A stretch of DNA of 64,000 nt, from NCBI RefSeq assembly GCF_037080055.1, contig NZ_JBAOJI010000006.1:191615-255614 (forward strand), given 5' to 3'. The stretch is from Halovenus sp037080055. Lineage in GTDB: Archaea; Halobacteriota; Halobacteria; Halobacteriales; Haloarculaceae. The notes under the pieces are model-generated. The model was not told where the DNA came from. It saw only the letters and a list, made by a program, of their open reading frames with translations, and did not search any database. Positions 52,514-61,075 of the stretch are shown one piece after another. Position 1 is the first letter of the stretch. Each line of letters starts with the position of its first letter. A program made the translations under genes and the position numbers.

Positions 52514-52792
52514 ATGACAGAACACGAGGAGGCTTCTCGCACAGAGACAGACGCGAATCCGAAGAAACTCTCCGCAGTCGGTGGCTTCGTCGGAACCGTG
52601 CTCGGTTCACGAGTTAGCCGCACCGGAGCAGCCCTCGGGGCAATCGTCGGCGGGACCGTCGGCTATCTCGCCGGAGCGGTCGGTGGTTCTCCTGCCGAGA
52701 CTCCCGTCTCAGACCCTGTCGCTATCGACGTGGCCGACGGGGACGACGAGGGCGAAGACGATTCGTCCGCCGACACAGACAGCGACGAATAG
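52514..52792 (+). CDS. Small glycine-zipper-like protein
   Basis: 92 aa. Residues 20-60 hold a glycine-rich hydrophobic segment (VGGFVGTVLGSRVSRTGAALGAIVGGTVGYLAGAVGG) with G spaced by 3-4, like glycine-zipper membrane segments, and flanks are acidic. Probably one membrane-associated hairpin. Function not known. Confidence 0.6.
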   Translation: MTEHEEASRTETDANPKKLSAVGGFVGTVLGSRVSRTGAALGAIVGGTVGYLAGAVGGSPAETPVSDPVAIDVADGDDEGEDDSSADTDSDE

Positions 52793-52840
52793 GACGGTCA
52801 CTCCCGGCCTTTTCCTCACCCTGACAGGCGTCGTCGTTGG

Positions 52841-53239
52841 TTAGTTTTTCCGCTCAGTAGCGGTGTCGCGGCGGTCGAGGTGCGATTCAGTCTCGATTAG
52901 CCGTTCGAGTCGGCGCTCGAACTCGGTGTCCGATAACTCACCGCGGGCGTACCGCTGGCGGAGTCGTGCCAGTGCAGCGTCCTCATCCGGCGTCGCATTC
53001 GTCGAACCACTGCCTGTAGACTCTTTCCGTCGGGGACTGTCCTGACGGTGCCGAGCGACACCCATCGCGACTGGCAACACGACTCCGAATCCCAGGACGA
53101 ACGTGATCCAAAAGTGCTCGAACCCGGCCGCCAGCAGCGTGAACGCGACCAGCAGTGTTCCTGCCGATATCACGCCCGGAACGACGGCCATGAGCGGACT
53201 GTCCCCGCACGCAGATGCCTTTCGCTCGTGTGAAACCAT
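52841..53239 (-). CDS. SHOCT-domain small membrane protein
   Basis: 132 aa from ATG 53239. Two hydrophobic segments (about 17-40 and 44-62: VVPGVISAGTLLVAFTLLAAG, FWITFVLGFGVVLPVAM) precede a linker and a terminal SHOCT motif, DEDAALARLRQRYARGELSDTEFERRL. SHOCT tails are common oligomerisation modules. Function unknown. The same-strand frame upstream of 53239 overlaps the PAC2 gene and is not real. Confidence 0.8.
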   Translation of the reverse strand: MVSHERKASACGDSPLMAVVPGVISAGTLLVAFTLLAAGFEHFWITFVLGFGVVLPVAMGVARHRQDSPRRKESTGSGSTNATPDEDAALARLRQRYARGELSDTEFERRLERLIETESHLDRRDTATERKN

Positions 53240-53327
53240 ACAGCAGTGTTTCTGGTCGCCGGATGCAAGCGTTTCCCCAACATGTTGGGAGGTTCGATAG
53301 TTCGCTCTCAGCGCACCGTTCGGGCGC

Positions 53328-54065
53328 TCACTGGTACATGCCGAGTGGCTTCGCCTGTGAACTCTCCTGCTGGGTGGCTTCCTGCATCCGCTGGGCGAGT
53401 TTCTCGCGGGCCTCGGCGATTTCTTCGGCCTGATCGACCAGTTTGTCGGTGTCGATATCGACCGACAGCAGCGGTTCGATGGCATTGACGAGCACGGTCC
53501 GGGCGGCTTCGGGGTCGGGAAACTGGGGATTCGCTTGCACGACGATGCCGATGGCGGCCAGTTCCTGTTCTCCGGCTTCGGCCAGCAGCGCGCCCGTCGG
53601 GCCACTGATCATCCCGCTTTCGGAGGGTGCGTCGATGTCGTGGTCGGCCAGTCGGTCCTGGGCGGCCCCGACGCCGACGCCGTACATCTTGGGCGGATCG
53701 GCTTTCTCCTGTGGGAGGCCACTCAGGTAGATCGGTAACACGTCGTTGTCGGCAAGCCAGCCGGTAACACAGCTTGCAAACTCCGGGGCAGATTCGGGCG
53801 AGACCGGAACGTCACTCTGGAGCGCGAGCAGGTCCCGTTGTTCGTCCGCGTAGATCCGCACTGGCGGACGGATCGACCGGTCGCCCTCCTCGTAGACCGC
53901 CGTCCGTGGGAGGCCGTCGCAGTGACAGGACGCGTAATACTCCATCTCGAAGTTCTCGACCAGATGATCAGTCGCAATTTTCCCGACGATACCGACACCC
54001 GGCAACCCTTCGACCAGCATCGGGGAGTCGAGATTGAGATCGGTGTGTTCTCGAACGTGTGCCAT
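53328..54065 (-). CDS. PAC2-family (proteasome assembly chaperone-like) protein
   Basis: 245 aa from ATG 54065. PAC2 features: LVEGLPGVGIVGKIATDHLVENFEM, IYLSGLPQEKADPPKMYGVGVG, MISGPTGALLAEAGEQELAAIGIVVQANPQFPDPEAARTVL, then a helical tail. Archaeal PAC2 relatives include the PbaB-type ATP-independent chaperone acting on proteasomal ATPases; the role here is inferred from family only. Confidence 0.88.
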   Translation of the reverse strand: MAHVREHTDLNLDSPMLVEGLPGVGIVGKIATDHLVENFEMEYYASCHCDGLPRTAVYEEGDRSIRPPVRIYADEQRDLLALQSDVPVSPESAPEFASCVTGWLADNDVLPIYLSGLPQEKADPPKMYGVGVGAAQDRLADHDIDAPSESGMISGPTGALLAEAGEQELAAIGIVVQANPQFPDPEAARTVLVNAIEPLLSVDIDTDKLVDQAEEIAEAREKLAQRMQEATQQESSQAKPLGMYQ

Positions 54066-54267
54066 ATCTGGAGACACACGCGCAGACGACTTAAGATTCG
54101 GTGACAGTAGCCGCTCACCCGAAAGCCCCGACACCCGCAGACCAACCGCTCTCCGCGACTGGTTAATAATCTCGCCGTCCGAAGTAGCATCTAGAAATAA
54201 CAGATGAAAATGTTTTACTAGCGTGATTTATGGTCGATTCGCCCGTAGTGAAGAGTGGTGGTAACTC

Positions 54268-55449
54268 ATGTCAATGAACGCCGTGGTTTATAAGGGACCA
54301 CATGATGTCGCTATCGAAGAGGTGCCGGAACCGGAGATCGAACATCCAAACGATGTCGTTATCGACATTACGACGACGTGCATCTGCGGGTCCGACCTGC
54401 ACATGTACGAGGGGCGGACTGCCGCCGAAGAGGGACTCATATTCGGTCACGAGAACATGGGGGTCGTCACAGAAGTCGGTGAAGCGGTGTCGACACTCGA
54501 AGAGGGGGATCGGATCGTCCTGCCGTTCAACGTCTCCTGTGGGTTCTGTCAGAACTGTGAGAACGGCTACACCGGGTTCTGTACGAACGTGAACCCGGGC
54601 TTTGCCGGCGGGGCCTACGGCTACGTTGCGATGGGGCCGTATCGGGGGGGTCAAGCCGAGAAGCTTCGCGTCCCGTACGCGGATCACAACGCGCTGAAAC
54701 TCCCGCCCGGCGACGAACACGAGGACGCCTTCTCACTTTTGGCAGACATCTTCCCGACCGGCTGGCACGGGACTCGGCTGGCGAATCTCCAACCAGGGGA
54801 ATCGATCGTCGTCTTCGGCGCGGGGCCCGTCGGGCTCATGGCCGCGTACAGCGCCAAGATCCAGGGCGCCTCGGAGATTTACGTCGTCGACCGCGTCCCC
54901 AGTCGGCTGGACCTCGCCGAAGATCACTGCGACGCGACCGCGATCAACTTCGACGAAGGTGACCCGGTCGAGCAGGTGATCGACGCTCACGGTGGCGAGG
55001 TCGACAAGGGCGTCGATGCCGTCGGCTATCAGGCCCTCGATCCCGAAGAAACCGAGAAGGGCGACGACTACTCCTACGATCCCGCCAAGGAGAATCCTGC
55101 GGTGGTGATCAACAGTCTGATCCGGGCCGTTCGGCCGACCGGGGAACTCGGTATTCCCGGGCTGTACGTCCCAGAAGATCCCGGCGCACCGGACGAAATG
55201 GCCGCACAGGGTCGGCTCGGAATCGACTTCGGCAAACTCTTCGAGAAAGGCCAAGCGCTGGGCACCGGCCAGTGCAACGTCAAATCCTACAATCGCGAAC
55301 TGCGCGATATGATCATCGAGGGGCGGGCCGATCCGAGCTGGGTCGTCTCACACCGGGTCAGTCTGGACGAAGCGCCCGAGATGTACGAACGGTTCGACAG
55401 CCGCGAAGAGGAAGACGAGGCGATCACGAAGGTGCTGCTCGAACCCTGA
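54268..55449 (+). CDS. Zinc-dependent alcohol/formaldehyde dehydrogenase
   Basis: 393 aa MDR enzyme. Catalytic zinc residues in TCICGSDLHMYEG and GHENMG; structural zinc Cys in CGFCQNCENGYTGFC; NAD loop VVFGAGPVGLMAAYSA. The long insert around residues 245-275 and PLPGLYV... ending resemble glutathione-independent formaldehyde dehydrogenase. Start ATG 54268 or 54274. A CobW-type metal chaperone follows on the same strand after 53 bp, which may supply zinc. Confidence 0.92.
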   Translation: MSMNAVVYKGPHDVAIEEVPEPEIEHPNDVVIDITTTCICGSDLHMYEGRTAAEEGLIFGHENMGVVTEVGEAVSTLEEGDRIVLPFNVSCGFCQNCENGYTGFCTNVNPGFAGGAYGYVAMGPYRGGQAEKLRVPYADHNALKLPPGDEHEDAFSLLADIFPTGWHGTRLANLQPGESIVVFGAGPVGLMAAYSAKIQGASEIYVVDRVPSRLDLAEDHCDATAINFDEGDPVEQVIDAHGGEVDKGVDAVGYQALDPEETEKGDDYSYDPAKENPAVVINSLIRAVRPTGELGIPGLYVPEDPGAPDEMAAQGRLGIDFGKLFEKGQALGTGQCNVKSYNRELRDMIIEGRADPSWVVSHRVSLDEAPEMYERFDSREEEDEAITKVLLEP

Positions 55450-55502
55450 TCGGGATCACATCGTGACCGATCATCGGGTTCACGACTCCAACTCTCCAAT
55501 TT

Positions 55503-56618
55503 ATGAGCACGACACAACTCGAACAGGTGCCGGTAACAGTCATCAGCGGACCGCTCGGGGCCGGAAAGACGACGCTCGTCAACCGGCTACTCTCGAACCC
55601 CGGCGACCGCCGACTGGCCGTCATCGTCAACGACATGGGTGAGGTGAACATCGACGCCGAACTGATCGAATCCGAGGCGGACGACGAGGGGATCGTCGAC
55701 CTCTCGAACGGCTGTATCTGTTGTCGGTTGCAGGGCGATCTACTCGACCAGGCCCGCCGACTCGCGACCGACCGCGAGTTTGACCATCTGGTTGTCGAGG
55801 CGTCGGGCATCTCCGAACCGCTGCCGATCGCTCAAACGCTCACTCGGGGGGTGGACGAAGACGCCGACCCACCCGAGGCGTACCGTCTTGATGCCGTCGT
55901 CTCCGTCATCGACGCCTACGGCTTCTGGAAGGCCTTCGATCCCGAGGAATCGCTGCCGGAGGCGGCTCCAGATCCCGAGCGACCGCTGACGGACGTGCTT
56001 GTCGATCAGATCGAGTTCTGTAACGTCTTGCTGTTGAACAAATGCGACATGGTGCCCGACGATGCCCTCGACGAAATCGAGGCAACGATCCGGGAACTCC
56101 AACCCGAAGCGGATCTCTATCGGACGACCTACAGCGATATCGACCCCGGACTCGTTCTCGGCACCGGACAGTTCGATCTCGCGGCGGCGAAGCGGACACC
56201 AGGCTGGAAGCAGGCACTCGCCGGGGATGGTCACGACGGACACGATCACAGCGAGAGTGCCGCCGAGCGCCACGGCGTCGAATCAACCATTTACCGCGCG
56301 AGTCGACCGTTCGACCCGGTTTCGTTCGCTGACTGGCTCGACGAGTGGGAGGGCAACGTCGTCCGTGCGAAGGGATTCACGTGGGTGACTAGCCGCCCCG
56401 AGGAGGTCCTCGGAGTGAGTCAGGCGGGCCCATCCGTCCAGGCGGGGCCAATCGGAGAGTGGGGCGAAGACGAACCGCTGACGAAACTGGTTTTCATCGG
56501 GCGCGACCTCGACACAGATCGACTCCGAACGGAACTCGACGAGTGTCTCGCACCCGAAGGATGGGACGCCGAAACGGCCCTCTCCTCCCGAGAGGATCCG
56601 TTTCCGCGGGAGAACTAG
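55503..56618 (+). CDS. CobW/G3E-family GTPase (metal chaperone)
   Basis: 371 aa. GPLGAGKTTLVNRLL (G1), the metal site GCICC, EASGISEPLPIAQTL, LLNKCDMV (G4) and the C-terminal CobW_C with FDPVSFADWLDEW and FIGRDLDTDRLRTELDECL. A histidine patch (HDGHDHSESA) lies between. Members insert zinc or cobalt into client enzymes. The neighbouring zinc dehydrogenase is an attractive client. The metal is unproven. Confidence 0.93.
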   Translation: MSTTQLEQVPVTVISGPLGAGKTTLVNRLLSNPGDRRLAVIVNDMGEVNIDAELIESEADDEGIVDLSNGCICCRLQGDLLDQARRLATDREFDHLVVEASGISEPLPIAQTLTRGVDEDADPPEAYRLDAVVSVIDAYGFWKAFDPEESLPEAAPDPERPLTDVLVDQIEFCNVLLLNKCDMVPDDALDEIEATIRELQPEADLYRTTYSDIDPGLVLGTGQFDLAAAKRTPGWKQALAGDGHDGHDHSESAAERHGVESTIYRASRPFDPVSFADWLDEWEGNVVRAKGFTWVTSRPEEVLGVSQAGPSVQAGPIGEWGEDEPLTKLVFIGRDLDTDRLRTELDECLAPEGWDAETALSSREDPFPREN

Positions 56619-56764
56619 TACACCTCTTCGCTCAACTCGTCCCAGGATTCGTGGAAGCCGTACTCGGCCTCCGTCGTCGCCGCCATCGCCTGCTGGTACA
56701 CCTCGTCGTACTCGATCAACTGCGTCCAGCCGTCGGCAAACCCGTAGTTACAGTACTGGCACAT
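56615..56764 (-). CDS. Small CxxC protein
   Basis: 49 aa from ATG 56764. CQYC near the start, then GFADGWTQLIEYDEVYQQAMAATTEAEYGF and SWDELSEEVY. Only two cysteines are visible, so a metal would need dimerisation. Small haloarchaeal protein of unknown function; its stop overlaps the CobW stop by 3 nt (convergent). Confidence 0.6.
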   Translation of the reverse strand: MCQYCNYGFADGWTQLIEYDEVYQQAMAATTEAEYGFHESWDELSEEVY

Positions 56765-56868
56765 AGCTATTGTTTTGACGACAACCTGCTTAGCCGTTTC
56801 GCCGCCTGCGGTGAACTGCACTCTCCGGTTGTCATTTGGCTGGTCCTGTTTGTCTAATGACTTCATTG

Positions 56869-56887
56869 GTTGCCATATCGTGGCAAC
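56869..56887. promoter_or_regulatory. Perfect palindrome abutting a TATA box
   Basis: GTTGCCA (56869-56875) and TGGCAAC (56881-56887) flank TATCG. The next bases TTTTATG (56890-56896) are the TATA-like box for the gene at 56920. The site covers the BRE position, the usual place for archaeal repressors. Confidence 0.6.
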
Positions 56888-56919
56888 TTTTTTATGCGCG
56901 TACCACTGAACGGTGTGCA

Positions 56920-57087
56920 ATGGTTACGTACCGGAGTGGGAGTCACGTACAGAGCGCGACAGATCTCGTCGAACGTGAGTGCAATCACTGCGAGTGGGAC
57001 GCGGTCGCAACCTGTTATCCTGACCTGATCGAGAGGTATCAGGGACACCTTCGGGAGGAGCACCCGAAGGCGTGGCTTCGCTGCTGA
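56920..57087 (+). CDS. Small C2H2-like zinc-finger protein
   Basis: 55 aa from ATG 56920, which lies 24-30 bp after the TATA-like box. CNHC, then 18 residues later HLREEH give a C-x2-C ... H-x4-H arrangement, as in classical fingers. The basic/acidic mix suggests a small binding protein. The palindrome before it suggests tight regulation. Confidence 0.7.
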   Translation: MVTYRSGSHVQSATDLVERECNHCEWDAVATCYPDLIERYQGHLREEHPKAWLRC

Positions 57088-57157
57088 TCACCAGCCGATC
57101 ACGACCGGCATTTGCATCCGTGATCGTTCTGAGGCGAGTGGTGGCCCCGTAGCCCCG

Positions 57158-58006
57158 TCAGTTCAGATTCCGGTCGAGCATCTCGGTCACACGCTCGAAT
57201 TCTTCGATGTCGGCCCGGTCGAATCTGAACGGTGATCCGACATCGCGCTCGATGACGAGCGTCCCGTCTTCGACGCGGTAGGTCGGGAGTTCCTCCCAGG
57301 AGGCGAACGTCGCGCCGAGGGCGATCCGCGAGCCGAGGTAATTCTCGAAGATCAGCCCTTCGTCGACGACGTACGGCTGCATCCTGAGTCCCGGGACGAA
57401 CAGCAGGACGGCCGGAAGGACGAACAGCACGGACACGTAGTTCTCCCAGGAGACGATCATCGCCGCAGTTGCGAGTAGAGTCCCAGCCAACACGGCCCTG
57501 AGCGGTCGCCGCCATCGGTCGTCGAGGACACTCCCGAAGAGGCTCGTCTCCGGAAGCGCGAGTACCACGGTCGTCCGGTTCATCGCGGCCGTGCTTTCGC
57601 TGTCCTGTCCGGCCTGAATGACTGCCGCCCAGCCGACGACCATCAGCAGCACCGCTCCCAGTCCGGGCCAGAACGCCTCCCCGGATCCGGCTGGGAGTTC
57701 ACTCATCCCGAGCACGAGGACGACCACGAGCGCCGCGGCCAGCGGCAGCCAACTCAACAGGGTCCGCCGTTTGCTGGCGAGTAGCCACCGGATCGATCTG
57801 ATCGACAGCAATCGAGAGCCGACGACGGCACCGAGAGCCGCACCGACGACTGCTGCAGCGACGCTGGCTAGGAGGACAGGTTGATTCGTCGTTCTCGCTC
57901 CGAGCACTGCGAGCAAGGCGAAGACACCGGCGAGCCCTGCACCCGACCCGACTGTCAGGGCTGTTCGCTCGGACGCGAGCGTCGCGGGGGGCGTCTGCTC
58001 GTCCAT
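57158..58006 (-). CDS. Membrane protein with C-terminal PH-like domain
   Basis: 282 aa from ATG 58006. About six membrane helices between 25 and 215 occur in pairs. The end (about 225-282: PYVVDEGLIFENYLGSRIALGATFASWEEL, then LVIERDVGSPFRFDRADIEEFERV) looks like the bacterial PH-like fold often seen after membrane regions. Unknown function. Confidence 0.7.
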   Translation of the reverse strand: MDEQTPPATLASERTALTVGSGAGLAGVFALLAVLGARTTNQPVLLASVAAAVVGAALGAVVGSRLLSIRSIRWLLASKRRTLLSWLPLAAALVVVLVLGMSELPAGSGEAFWPGLGAVLLMVVGWAAVIQAGQDSESTAAMNRTTVVLALPETSLFGSVLDDRWRRPLRAVLAGTLLATAAMIVSWENYVSVLFVLPAVLLFVPGLRMQPYVVDEGLIFENYLGSRIALGATFASWEELPTYRVEDGTLVIERDVGSPFRFDRADIEEFERVTEMLDRNLN

Positions 58007-58104
58007 GTGGCTGCATTTGTCAACAGTCACAAGGAACATTTCGATTCGCTCACCCGTACGGGCCAACCGCTACAATTTTGCTCGGCCGGCCAGACATACG
58101 GACA

Positions 58105-58881
58105 ATGAGTGCTGGCGTCGGGCAGCGAATCGACGGAGTCGTCGCGAGATACTTCGACCGACCGGTCCCCGACTCCCGGGGGCTCCCTCGCTACGTCGCG
58201 CCGCTGCCGGAGTGGCTCGAAAACGTGGGCCTCCGGCTGGCGTGGCCGATTGCGCTGGTCAACCTCGTCGGGACGCTCTTTGGCTTCTGGTACTACGCGG
58301 GACAGCCGTTTGATCTCGCGCCGCCGCTCGTCGAGGGCCAACTCGGTGCCGCACCGCTGGCCGCCTACCCGCTCATCCCCGACTCGCCGGTCGCGACCAT
58401 GTTTATCGGCCTCTCGCTGATCGCGTGGCGACTCGACCTCGATGCCGGACCGCTCCATATGCTTGCCTTCTTCGGCTGTATCAAACTCGGCCTCTGGACG
58501 CCGTACGTCCAGTTGGTTCTCAACGGCTCGGCCGGCATCGCCCCGTGGCTCTACTGGTTTCTGATCCTCAGTCACGCGGCGATGGCCGCCGAAGCCTTTC
58601 TGATCCACCGCTACGCGAGCTTTTCGGTCGGCTCGGTCGCCGTCGCCCTCGCGTGGTACGGGTTCAACGACGTGGTCGATTACTTCTGGCCGGTGCTGGA
58701 AGGCCCGCATCACACCTGGCTGCGAGCCGAACCGTACCTCTCGGCCGGGACGTTCGATCACTCCGTGCTCGCCCACGACCTCGCCGCCGCCTGGGCAGTC
58801 GTGCTAACATTTCTCGCGGTCTTTTTCGCGCTCGCGACCCGGGTTGCGATTCTCCAGAGCCGGATCGCTGGGGCCGACTAA
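58105..58881 (+). CDS. DUF1405 membrane protein
   Basis: 258 aa from ATG 58105. About six membrane helices, with NLVGTLFGFWYYAGQ, YPLIPDSPVATMFIGLSL and IKLGLWTPYVQLVL, which are typical of DUF1405 (also in Bacillus YpjA). C-terminal half has LILSHAAMAAEAFLI. Function unknown. Divergent from the PH-like gene; a TrkA gene follows 66 bp later. Confidence 0.88.
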   Translation: MSAGVGQRIDGVVARYFDRPVPDSRGLPRYVAPLPEWLENVGLRLAWPIALVNLVGTLFGFWYYAGQPFDLAPPLVEGQLGAAPLAAYPLIPDSPVATMFIGLSLIAWRLDLDAGPLHMLAFFGCIKLGLWTPYVQLVLNGSAGIAPWLYWFLILSHAAMAAEAFLIHRYASFSVGSVAVALAWYGFNDVVDYFWPVLEGPHHTWLRAEPYLSAGTFDHSVLAHDLAAAWAVVLTFLAVFFALATRVAILQSRIAGAD

Positions 58882-58947
58882 CCCCGACTGTCCCGTCGAT
58901 CCTATACCAGGGCTAACGTTTTCACGGGTGATGCCGTATGTCAACAC

Positions 58948-59616
58948 ATGAAATTCGTCATCGTCGGCTTCGGGCGGGTGGGAATGCGGACGGCCCGGAC
59001 GCTCGAAACGGAGGGCCACGACGTGGTGGTCGTCGAGCAGGACCCAGAGCGGGTCGAGCGCGCTACCGAGGAGGGGTTCGAGGTCATTCAGGGGGACGGC
59101 TCGACGGAGGCGGTGCTCGAACAGGCCGGGCTAGACACGGTGGATGCCCTCGGGGGATTGACCGGCGATCTCAACACCAACTTCCTCGCCTGCGTCGTCG
59201 GCGACGCCCACGGCTGTCGCACGGTGTTACGGGTCAACGAAGACTTCAGCGACGAACTGTACGAGAAGTACGCGAGTAGCGTCGACGAGATCATCTACCC
59301 CGAACGGCTCGGCGCGGCGGGGGCAAAGACCGCACTGTTGGGCGGTGATTTCGACGTTATCGCCGATCTCACCGAGGAGCTAGCGGTCGCAAGCGTCAAG
59401 ATTCCCGAGGGCTCGCCGGTTATCGGCAAGCGGGTCGTCGCTGTCAAACTCCCTGGAGAGACGCGGATCTACGCCCACGGCCGTGACGACGAACCGCTGT
59501 CGATCCCGCTGCCGCGGACGCGGATCGAGGCGGGCGACTCCATCGCAATCTTGACCGATTCCGACACGTTGCGAGAGGTCCGGGAGACGCTGCGCGGCGA
59601 GGCAGTCGCTGGATAG
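58948..59616 (+). CDS. trkA: TrkA-type K+ uptake regulatory protein
   Basis: 222 aa with TrkA-N and TrkA-C domains: MKFVIVGFGRVGMRTARTLE (NAD loop GxGxxG), VVVVEQDPERVERA, GDGSTEAVLEQAG, LRVNEDF and VDEIIYPERLGA, then the C-terminal RCK_C (ASVKIPEGSPVIGKRVVAVKLP, GDSIAILTDSDTL). It gates a membrane K+ transporter after binding NAD(H) or ATP. The membrane partner is not nearby. Confidence 0.92.
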   Translation: MKFVIVGFGRVGMRTARTLETEGHDVVVVEQDPERVERATEEGFEVIQGDGSTEAVLEQAGLDTVDALGGLTGDLNTNFLACVVGDAHGCRTVLRVNEDFSDELYEKYASSVDEIIYPERLGAAGAKTALLGGDFDVIADLTEELAVASVKIPEGSPVIGKRVVAVKLPGETRIYAHGRDDEPLSIPLPRTRIEAGDSIAILTDSDTLREVRETLRGEAVAG

Positions 59617-59627
59617 CGAGAAAACGG

Positions 59628-59716
59628 GGGCGCGTGGCGAAACACACCTGCATCAAAGGCAGGGCGCGCCGTGGAAGGATGGGAGCTGTGGGCACAAGAT
59701 GTCTGGACACGCGCCC
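59628..59716 (+). ncRNA. Candidate structured RNA
   Basis: GGGCGCGTG (59628-59636) pairs exactly with CACGCGCCC (59708-59716), closing 71 nt. Inside, CCTGC/GCAGG flank an ATCAAAG loop (59647-59663). No reading frame explains it and no known RNA motif was recognised. It could instead be a trkA 3' element. Confidence 0.35.
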
Positions 59717-59740
59717 GTCTGGATGCACTTCAGTGAGATG

Positions 59741-59747
59741 TATAAAG
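59741..59747 (+). promoter_or_regulatory. TATA-like box for the 36-aa/PIN pair
   Basis: TATAAAG, about 25 bp before a likely start at 59768-59772 and 64-70 bp before the ATG at 59811. Confidence 0.55.
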
Positions 59748-59748
59748 G

Positions 59749-59772
59749 CCCGTCAGACACCCGTCTGACGGG
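59749..59772. promoter_or_regulatory. Perfect 10-bp palindrome after TATA box
   Basis: CCCGTCAGAC (59749-59758) and GTCTGACGGG (59763-59772) with an ACCC centre. It covers the predicted transcription start, so a bound protein would block initiation; as RNA it would be a hairpin in the leader. Confidence 0.65.
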
Positions 59773-59810
59773 ACCGAGAGCTTTTCCTCAGCGCTGTGCG
59801 TAACCGACTC

Positions 59811-59921
59811 ATGACCGACCAGTCGAGTTGGGCCGATCTCTTCGAGCGCGCACACGAGTACGACGTGACGACCGACGGGATCCGTCGGGAACTCACAACC
59901 CAGCGGGACAGCGATGAATGA
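59811..59921 (+). CDS. 36-aa protein coupled to PIN-domain gene
   Basis: 36 aa: a helical, acidic peptide with WADLFERAHEYDVTTDGIRREL. Too short to classify, but its TGA overlaps the next ATG by 8 nt, and the promoter and palindrome belong to it. In size and position it resembles an antitoxin or small partner. No DNA-binding fold can be claimed. Confidence 0.6.
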   Translation: MTDQSSWADLFERAHEYDVTTDGIRRELTTQRDSDE

Positions 59922-60384
59922 GGCCAACCCCGCCCGGATCGTCGCCGACGCGGACGTGCTGGCGGCGGACCTGCTCGTCGGCGGGCCAGCACGTGAGGCA
60001 CTGGACCACATCCGCCGCCACGACTGGGTGGAACTGCTCGCCAGTGATCCGCTACTCGACGACGCCGAGGCAGTGATTACTGCCCTCACCGACGATGACC
60101 TCGCCGCGGCGTGGCGAGACCGGATCGAACGAGAGCGGGTCGCCGTCACTCACCCCGAGGGCGATCACCCGGCGCTGGCCTCGGCGTACCAGGGCGAGGC
60201 GGCACATCTGCTGACCTTCGACGACGACCTCTCGAGCGCGGCGACGAATCGCTCGCTCCAGCCACACATGACTCTCAGTATCCGCTCGCCAGACGCGTTC
60301 GCGCGGCTGTTCGATTCCGAGAGCCTGTACGAAAGCATCCACGACGACGAGTATCCCGGCCCGGATCGGGATCCCCGTGCCTGA
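59914..60384 (+). CDS. PIN-domain-like nuclease (VapC-type fold)
   Basis: 156 aa. RIVADADVLAADLLVGG gives the first Asp of the PIN site, DDAEAVITAL the acidic centre, and DHPALASAYQGEAAHLLTFDDDLSS the late strands with two further Asp, a good PIN pattern. PIN proteins cleave RNA, as VapC toxins or processing nucleases. The start lies 8 nt inside the 36-aa frame. Toxin activity is not proven; related haloarchaeal proteins (DUF7384-like) are untested. Confidence 0.75.
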   Translation: MNEANPARIVADADVLAADLLVGGPAREALDHIRRHDWVELLASDPLLDDAEAVITALTDDDLAAAWRDRIERERVAVTHPEGDHPALASAYQGEAAHLLTFDDDLSSAATNRSLQPHMTLSIRSPDAFARLFDSESLYESIHDDEYPGPDRDPRA

Positions 60385-61032
60385 TCACCGGTCGGCCGTC
60401 TCGTACCACTCCGCGAACTTCGCGAGTGCTCGGCCCCGGTGGCTGATCGCGTTCTTCTCCTCGGTATCCATCTCGGCGTAGGTCTGCCCATCGTACTCGA
60501 AGATCGGATCGAAGCCGAATCCACCATCGCCTCGGGGTTCGACGATCTGTCCTCGTGCCACGCCCTCGAACAACCGGACCGGCAGCGCCTCACCATCGAC
60601 CTGTTCGTCGGTCGTCGCATCGGCCCGGGCCTCCACCGCGATGTCCTGCCCGCGTCGGTCCGTATCAACCGGGTCTGGCGTCGCCTCGAAGGAGTCGCCG
60701 TCGCAGTAGGCGATCACCGCCCGGAAGGCACCGCTGCGCTCGTCTTCGCGCTCGGCGAGTTCCCAGACGCGCTCGATACCGAGTTTGTCTTCGACGTACG
60801 AGGAGTACGGGCCAGGAAAGCCATCGAGGGCGTCGATTGTCAGCCCGGAGTCGTCGACGATCACCGGCTCACCGGCGTGCCGATAGGCCGCTCGTGCGCC
60901 GTGAGCGGCGACGGTGGCCAGATCCGCCGCCTGGCGCTCGGGATAATCGAAATCCAACTGTTCGACCGATTCGTCGAGATACTCCCGGGCTTCGGCGACC
61001 TTTCCCGGGTTGGTCGTGACGAAATTGATCAT
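60385..61032 (-). CDS. XTP/dITP diphosphatase (ITPase)
   Basis: 215 aa from ATG 61032 (GTG 61038 also in frame). INFVTTNPGKVAEAREYL is the Ham1/RdgB start, VDDSGLTIDALDGFPGPYSSYV the metal/base motif, and GFGFDPIFEYDGQTYAEM with SHRGRALAKF the later motifs. It hydrolyses ITP/XTP to monophosphates, keeping nucleotide pools clean. Confidence 0.95.
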   Translation of the reverse strand: MINFVTTNPGKVAEAREYLDESVEQLDFDYPERQAADLATVAAHGARAAYRHAGEPVIVDDSGLTIDALDGFPGPYSSYVEDKLGIERVWELAEREDERSGAFRAVIAYCDGDSFEATPDPVDTDRRGQDIAVEARADATTDEQVDGEALPVRLFEGVARGQIVEPRGDGGFGFDPIFEYDGQTYAEMDTEEKNAISHRGRALAKFAEWYETADR

Positions 61033-61075
61033 ACCCACTGTCGGAGTGGGATCGTAAAAACAGGGCTGATTCGGC

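Noticed and set aside
59444..59728. 94-codon minus frame over the candidate RNA
   Set aside because: Mostly antisense to trkA, arginine/proline-rich, no start signal.
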